Assembly: GCF_002903145.1 (NCBI RefSeq)
Contig: NZ_PPDJ01000008.1
Coordinates: forward strand, 1-64,000
Length of the DNA: 64,000 nucleotides
From: Halobacteriovorax sp. DA5
GTDB taxonomy: Bacteria > Bdellovibrionota > Bacteriovoracia > Bacteriovoracales > Bacteriovoracaceae
Direction: 5' to 3'
Shown here: positions 59,255 to 64,000 of the stretch, piece by piece
Layout: every line of letters starts with the position of its first letter
How positions within the stretch are numbered: position 1 is the stretch's first letter
Notes under the pieces: generated by a model
What the model was told of the DNA's origin: nothing
The model's database searches: none
The model's input: the letters and a program-made list of their open reading frames with translations, nothing else
Program-made: the position numbers and the translations under genes

Positions 59255-59725
59255 ATGGCAAATCCAATAACAAAACAAGGTTACGATATTATTCAAACTG
59301 AGCTTGACCACTTGATCAAAGTAGAAAGAGAAGAGCTTAAGGTAACAATTGCAGAAGCAAGAGAACTAGGCGACTTGAAAGAGAATGCTGAGTACCATGC
59401 TGCAAAAGAAAAACAAGGTGTTGTAGAAGGTCGAATCTCTCAACTTCAAGGTATCCTTGCACATTGTGAAGTAATTGATCCAAGTACGACTAAATCTAAC
59501 AAAATTGTTTTTGGTGCAACTGTTACTATTTTAAATATCGAAACAGACGAATCACAAACGATTAAAATTGTTGGTGAGTCTGAATCAGATATGAAAAAAG
59601 GCTTAATCTCTTACAATAGCCCACTAGGTAAAGCACTAATTGGTAAAGAAGAAGGCGACGAAGTTGTTGTTCGTGCACCAAAAGGTGATATTGAATATGA
59701 GGTGGAGAACATTGAGTTCAAATAA
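59255..59725 (+). CDS. greA: Transcription elongation factor GreA
   Basis: A 156-residue two-domain protein. The N-terminal coiled coil has LKVTIAEARELGDLKENAEYHAAKEKQG, with the acidic tip DLKENAEY, and the C-terminal FKBP-like domain ends in the conserved YNSPLGKALIGKEEGDEV. It rescues stalled RNA polymerase by cleaving the 3' end of the transcript. It lies between the zinc-ribbon gene and recG, overlapping the latter by 14 bases. Confidence 0.97.
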   Translation: MANPITKQGYDIIQTELDHLIKVEREELKVTIAEARELGDLKENAEYHAAKEKQGVVEGRISQLQGILAHCEVIDPSTTKSNKIVFGATVTILNIETDESQTIKIVGESESDMKKGLISYNSPLGKALIGKEEGDEVVVRAPKGDIEYEVENIEFK

Positions 59726-61790
59726 GGATATCCTATCTACTCAAATTTCTGATCTCTACTCAAAGCCTACCAAAACTTTAGAAGCGCTTAATAAAAAAAA
59801 TATATATACAATCAATGATTTGCTTTGGCTGATGCCAAGGCGAATCGTTAAGTTACCTGAGATTGCAAATTTTCAATATGCAAATATTGGTGACTTTTTT
59901 AGAGGACGTGGAACGATTGTTTCCATGCAGGCCAAGCCTAATTTTAAATCAAGAGGAAAAGGACGAGCGGTTCTTTTAAATATTGCTGTTACAGTTAAAG
60001 ATGATCTTAGTGATAACTATATTACTCTTAAATGGTTTAATGCCTATCAATCGATTCAAAAGAAACTAGAACAACTAAAGCATCTTGAATTCTTAGGTGT
60101 CGTTTCTGTATTTAATGATTCGTTACAAATTGTGAATCCAGAGCTTTTTGAAATTGGTAAATCAGATTCCGAAAGTGGTTTACGTATTACCTACCCTACA
60201 ATTGAAAGTGTTAAGTCTCATCATATTCAAAAGGTTTTCGATAAATTACCAAATGGATTTTGGGACAAAATTCCAGAAATAATCCCAAGTAATATTCTAG
60301 AAGACAAGGGCCTTCTCTCTCGCAGTATGGCCTTTAAATACCTACACGGAAGAGTTCCATCTAATGAATGGAGTCAAGACAAGTTTGATCAAGCAAAACG
60401 TCGAATTATTTATGAAGAATTTATCTATGATCAACTAAAGATCAAATTACGAAAAAATAAGAGAACGGAATTATCGAGGAAAAGCCTAAAGATTAGTTTA
60501 GATCAGATTCAAAAAGCAAAATCGCTCTACCCCTATCAGTTAACTATTGATCAAGATAAGGCTTTAGATGATATTGTATCTGACTTTTCAGGAACAACGC
60601 CAGCGATGCGATTAATTCAAGGAGATGTTGGTTGCGGAAAAACAACAGTTGCCGTCGCCTCAGCATACTTAATTCTTAAGACTGGTGGACAAGTAGCACT
60701 CATGTGCCCAACAGAAACACTAGCACTACAACACTTTCGTGAAATTGAAGAAATTCTTGGAAATGAATTTAAAGTGGAACTTTTAGTTGGAAGCACGAAG
60801 GCCAGTGAAAAGAAAAAGATTAACGAATCACTAGAGAGTGGAGATTGCGATATTGTCATTGGCACACATTCTTTATTTCAAGATAGCGTGAATTTTAAAA
60901 ATCTTGAATTAGCGATTATTGATGAACAACATAAATTTGGTGTTGAGCAGAGAATCAAGCTAATGAAAAAAGGTGAAAATCCTCATTGCTTAATTATGTC
61001 CGCTACACCTATTCCACGCTCTCTAAGTTTAACAAAGTATGGCGATCTCGATATCTCGATAATTAAAACAATGCCAGGAGGTAGAAAGGGGCAGAAAACA
61101 AGGATTGTTACAAATGCCAACTTAAATAACTATTTGAGTTTTGTAAAAACAAGACTTGAAATGAAAGAGCAAGCTTATATCGTTGTTCCGGCCATTGAAG
61201 AATCAGAAAATGATGATATCAGAAACCTTGAACATACATACGAGCTATATAAACAATACTTTCCTGAATTTAGAATTGCTTACTTACACGGAAGAATGTC
61301 TCCAGATGAAAAACAAGCAGCTATAACAGACTTCAAAGAACATAAAACTGATATTCTAATTGCGACCTCTGTTATTGAAGTAGGTATTAATATTATCAAC
61401 TCCACTATAATGGCGATTCTAAGCCCTGAAAGATTTGGACTAAGTAGCCTCCATCAAATGAGAGGACGTGTTGGAAGAGGAAATAAACCAGGCTTCTGCT
61501 TTCTTGTTACTGATAGAGAAATAACTCCTGACAGTATGCAACGACTACAAGTAATCGAAAAATATACTGATGGCTTTAAGATTGCGGAAGAAGATTTAAA
61601 AATACGTGGAGAGGGAGACTTATTTGGTCAAGAGCAATCCGGAGTTGTGACGCAAAAAAGATTGGCCAATATTGTACTCAACCAAGATATCCTCTATGAA
61701 GCGATTGAAGATATCAAAAAATACCCTAATGACTTTGATTCCATCATAAATTTTATGAACCATGATGAAAAAGTTTTCACTACGATTTAA
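59712..61790 (+). CDS. recG: ATP-dependent DNA helicase RecG
   Basis: A 692-residue protein that regresses stalled replication forks. The N-terminal wedge domain (GDFFRGRGTIVSM) precedes the helicase core, with Walker A QGDVGCGKTT, the DEQHKFGVEQR box and MSATPIPRSLSLT. The C-terminal has TSVIEVGINI, HQMRGRVGRG and LKIRGEGDLFGQEQSG. I set the start at a TTG (59712) because GGTGGAG precedes it and it gives normal length; an ATG at 59697 is the alternative. The gene overlaps greA, so the two are co-translated. Confidence 0.94.
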   Translation: MSSNKDILSTQISDLYSKPTKTLEALNKKNIYTINDLLWLMPRRIVKLPEIANFQYANIGDFFRGRGTIVSMQAKPNFKSRGKGRAVLLNIAVTVKDDLSDNYITLKWFNAYQSIQKKLEQLKHLEFLGVVSVFNDSLQIVNPELFEIGKSDSESGLRITYPTIESVKSHHIQKVFDKLPNGFWDKIPEIIPSNILEDKGLLSRSMAFKYLHGRVPSNEWSQDKFDQAKRRIIYEEFIYDQLKIKLRKNKRTELSRKSLKISLDQIQKAKSLYPYQLTIDQDKALDDIVSDFSGTTPAMRLIQGDVGCGKTTVAVASAYLILKTGGQVALMCPTETLALQHFREIEEILGNEFKVELLVGSTKASEKKKINESLESGDCDIVIGTHSLFQDSVNFKNLELAIIDEQHKFGVEQRIKLMKKGENPHCLIMSATPIPRSLSLTKYGDLDISIIKTMPGGRKGQKTRIVTNANLNNYLSFVKTRLEMKEQAYIVVPAIEESENDDIRNLEHTYELYKQYFPEFRIAYLHGRMSPDEKQAAITDFKEHKTDILIATSVIEVGINIINSTIMAILSPERFGLSSLHQMRGRVGRGNKPGFCFLVTDREITPDSMQRLQVIEKYTDGFKIAEEDLKIRGEGDLFGQEQSGVVTQKRLANIVLNQDILYEAIEDIKKYPNDFDSIINFMNHDEKVFTTI

Positions 61791-61827
61791 CTTAGCAAAA
61801 AACTCAGATCGAGTATAAAATAAAGCT

Positions 61828-62265
61828 ATGATTCATCTTAAAGTATTAAAAACTAACGATCTACTATCTCTTGGAGAATATCAATTTCAACTACCAAGAG
61901 TTTATATTGGAAGCTCGGTTCACAATAATCTAATTATTGAAGACAAAACATTATCAAAAGAGCTTGGTGTTTTAAAATCCATCGGCCATCACTTAGTTTT
62001 TGAAACAAGCTCAGCTTACAAAGTAAACTCTAAGTCAGTTGAAGGAATTATAAGATTAGAACAAAATGATATTCTTGAATGCCAAGGTATACAGATACAA
62101 ATAATAGAATTTCAAAAGAGTGATGAAAATGACTTTCAGGACTACTATAAATATCTTGAGCGTATTAAAGAAGAAGATCCTGCAAAATACGACTTTATTC
62201 AATCACTAGAAGAACATTACGTAACTTTAACTGGAAAATATGACAATGACCTCTTGGAGAAATAA
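61828..62265 (+). CDS. FHA-like domain protein
   Basis: A 145-residue protein with a forkhead-associated type beta sandwich: YIGSSVHNNLIIEDKTLSK, LGVLKSIGHHLVFE, and VNSKSVEGIIRLEQNDILECQGIQIQI. The conserved Arg and Ser of phospho-Thr binding are not clear, so it may not bind phosphopeptides. The final third is a charged helix. The -10-like TAAAAT lies six bases before the ATG and no ribosome binding site is seen. It overlaps the hydrolase gene by 26 bases. Confidence 0.65.
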   Translation: MIHLKVLKTNDLLSLGEYQFQLPRVYIGSSVHNNLIIEDKTLSKELGVLKSIGHHLVFETSSAYKVNSKSVEGIIRLEQNDILECQGIQIQIIEFQKSDENDFQDYYKYLERIKEEDPAKYDFIQSLEEHYVTLTGKYDNDLLEK

Positions 62266-63127
62266 AGCGAAGTATCACCAAGTTGATGAGACAACTAAGA
62301 TTCAATATTGGACAAATATTGAAAACTTAGATGAAGAACATAATCAAGTTATTGTTTTTAACTATGGCCTTGTTTGTAATGTAAGACACTTTGTTTACCA
62401 AATTGATCACTTCGAAAAGCTTGGCTATAAAATACTTCTTCATGACTACAGAGGACATTACAAGTCAGAGACGACACAGGGAATTGAATCAATTACCTTC
62501 AAAAATATTATTAATGATATTAACTCATTAGTTCGTGCATTAAATATTAAAACAAGTATCCATATTGGCCACTCAATGGGAGTGAATGTAACACTCGACT
62601 ATGCTCATAAATATCCTGAAGAAGTACAAAAAATTGTATTAATTTCTGGAACAATCTTTCCTCCTCAAGATGTCATGTTTGATTCTAATATAATTGATAT
62701 GACTGAGCCTTATATCAAAGAACTTAAAGATAGATGGAAGTCACAATTTCAATTTATTTGGAAAAATGTTTATCGCAACCCTCTTGCAAGTGCATTAGTC
62801 TGGAATGGTGGATTTAATATAAAGAAAACAAATATTGAATTTGTTGAATACTATATGAAGAAACTAGGTGAACTTTCACCTGATATCTTCTTCCAACTCC
62901 TTGATCAAATGAGAGATCAAAAGATCATTAAAGAACTTGAAGAAATTAAAATTCCTACGCTAATTATTGGTGGGGATAAAGATAAGGTGATTCCAAATTA
63001 TCTACAACAAATCTTACATGATAGCCTTAAAAACTCCGAACTATATATCATTAAGAATGGAAGCCATGTTCCACAAGTAGATTTTCCCGAATTCATCAAT
63101 GAACGAATCGATCTATTCTTGGACTAA
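62240..63127 (+). CDS. Alpha/beta hydrolase
   Basis: A 295-residue hydrolase. The nucleophile elbow IGHSMGVNV places Ser112; the acid is likely Asp in IGGDKDKVIP and the base His in NGSHVPQVDFP, so a complete triad is present. The HDYRGHYKSE motif is typical of the fold. Substrate not predictable. GGAAA precedes the ATG. It is the last gene of the operon and overlaps the convergent RelA/SpoT-like gene by 15 bases. Confidence 0.88.
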   Translation: MTMTSWRNKAKYHQVDETTKIQYWTNIENLDEEHNQVIVFNYGLVCNVRHFVYQIDHFEKLGYKILLHDYRGHYKSETTQGIESITFKNIINDINSLVRALNIKTSIHIGHSMGVNVTLDYAHKYPEEVQKIVLISGTIFPPQDVMFDSNIIDMTEPYIKELKDRWKSQFQFIWKNVYRNPLASALVWNGGFNIKKTNIEFVEYYMKKLGELSPDIFFQLLDQMRDQKIIKELEEIKIPTLIIGGDKDKVIPNYLQQILHDSLKNSELYIIKNGSHVPQVDFPEFINERIDLFLD

Positions 63128-64000
63128 ACCTTTGTGAATTAGAAGTTTTTTGAAAACACGATTCATTGCATAGATTCGTTGTGCTTTCTTATATTCACTG
63201 TGAGACGCCTCGCCTTCAGAATTAATTCTATAAGAAGTTTCATCAACAACTTGAACTTCAAAAGGATAGAAAAATCTAATATCTCTAGCAAGGGAAGAGA
63301 AGTCTAAACCTAGTAATTCCTTTGCAACTGCTGAATCTTCCTCTTTGGCTAACTTTCTTAACTTAAAGAACTCTGCCAAAAAAGGATTCTTATATTTTAT
63401 AAGTTGGCGACAAGTGAATTGAACAGAACGATACTTTGTAGAAGAATGGAGATTATTCTCATTCTTTAAATTATCAAAGCTACATTCATCAATCTCTCTA
63501 TTGACTGCTGACACAAATCTTTCTTCAGAAAGATTGTTTCTTAAGGCCATCTTCACTAAGCTTGAGTACTTAGTTCTAAAATGACTAATATCAAAGATTG
63601 TATTTAGAGATCTTGATGGCTTAATATTGTGAGGAGTAATAATATAATTACGAATCAAAAATTGAATCACTTTTAAAATATCTAATTTATTCTTCGTAAC
63701 TAATCGTACTCCTACTCTATCAAATAATTCTTCCGCTACGTTTTCGGCCTTGTGGAGTAGCTTAATAATTACACTATCACGTGACTTCTTAGACTTTGTT
63801 TCAAAGTCCACTAAAGGAATTGAAATCTCTCCAGACTTTAAGAAAAGATTATTTTCTTGGTCGCGGTGAAGGTAGCGATAAAATTTATCAAATATTTGAG
63901 TTTGAATTTGATTAAAGTAGTTAGAACGTAGGTCTTTGTCTGCATGCAGAATTGTGTGCATTACTTTTAAAACAATTTCTGCCCACAATTGTTCTTCTAC
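63113..64000 (-). CDS. RelA/SpoT-like (TIGR04552-type) protein, cut at its 5' end by the window edge
   Basis: The reading frame stays open to the right edge, so the N-terminus lies outside; a TTG at 63988 is probably not the start. Motifs resemble the RelA/SpoT nucleotidyltransferase: DRVGVRLVTKN (like DLIGIRI), TKYRSVQFTC (like GYQSLHTT), FEVQVVDETSYRIN (like VEIQIRT), and GEASHSEYKKAQR (like G-x-A-x-H-x-x-YK). The GTP/ATP-binding positions should be checked. If active, it would make or sense (p)ppGpp. The resemblance is by eye and moderate. Confidence 0.6.
   Translation of the reverse strand, partial: VEEQLWAEIVLKVMHTILHADKDLRSNYFNQIQTQIFDKFYRYLHRDQENNLFLKSGEISIPLVDFETKSKKSRDSVIIKLLHKAENVAEELFDRVGVRLVTKNKLDILKVIQFLIRNYIITPHNIKPSRSLNTIFDISHFRTKYSSLVKMALRNNLSEERFVSAVNREIDECSFDNLKNENNLHSSTKYRSVQFTCRQLIKYKNPFLAEFFKLRKLAKEEDSAVAKELLGLDFSSLARDIRFFYPFEVQVVDETSYRINSEGEASHSEYKKAQRIYAMNRVFKKLLIHKGLVQE

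Noticed and set aside
1..64000. CRISPR arrays, prophage, insertion sequences or integrase genes
   Set aside because: I saw no direct repeat arrays with spacers, no transposase-like reading frames and no phage structural genes in either strand.

Overview
The window is AT-rich bacterial chromosome with almost no spacing between genes. The gene set points to a Gram-negative aerobe of the Bdellovibrionota, most like the Bacteriovoracia (Halobacteriovorax/Bacteriovorax type). The evidence is two flagellins, a Tad/Flp pilus locus, many small exported proteins, caa3-like cytochrome oxidase genes beside an unusual bc-type complex, an AsmA-like protein, a Lon protease and a TIGR04552-like protein. The taxon is inferred from content and base composition. 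No phage, insertion sequence, CRISPR array or rRNA gene was seen.

Positions 1-9600: a tRNA-Ala(UGC), an exported cyclophilin, and a long minus-strand respiratory operon. It is transcribed ctaA, ctaA-ctaB fusion, coxB, coxA, coxC, diheme cytochrome c, SCO, subunit IV, then a 57-residue membrane peptide and a terminator. Positions 9676-12706 form a plus-strand operon with tryptophan 2,3-dioxygenase, a kynureninase-like PLP enzyme and a beta-helix acyltransferase-like membrane protein. Positions 12696-20501 form a second minus-strand respiratory operon: HEAT-repeat anchor protein, Rieske protein, split cytochrome b, a coiled-coil octaheme cytochrome c and a second oxidase subunit III. After a terminator come a CPGC peptide and a DUF420 protein. 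The two operons together describe a quinol to cytochrome c to oxygen chain.

Positions 20592-34123 hold mostly housekeeping genes (thiolase, Ppx/GppA, AsmA-like, PcrA/UvrD, GlmS, GlmU) and several unknowns, including a solitary FliG-C-like protein. Positions 34330-43457 hold lon, a lone receiver protein, an aldose dehydrogenase, an aldehyde dehydrogenase, an exported CheD/NTAN1-like protein, an RHS/YD-repeat protein and three tiny exported proteins. The tiny proteins and the RHS gene have sigma-54-like promoters and shared upstream elements, so they may form a small regulon.

Positions 43468-51381 are a complete-looking tad locus (Flp pilin, three or four pseudopilins, TadV, CpaB, secretin, a TadZ-TadA fusion, one TadB/C protein). 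A 6S RNA gene follows at about 51614-51790. Then come an RmlD-like reductase, two flagellin genes with different upstream control, a GNAT protein, a UbiB/AarF kinase, and a plus-strand operon of greA, recG, an FHA-like protein and a hydrolase. The right edge cuts a RelA/SpoT-like (TIGR04552-type) gene. Several genes have a -10 hexamer 6-7 bases before the start codon and no ribosome binding site, which suggests leaderless transcripts.
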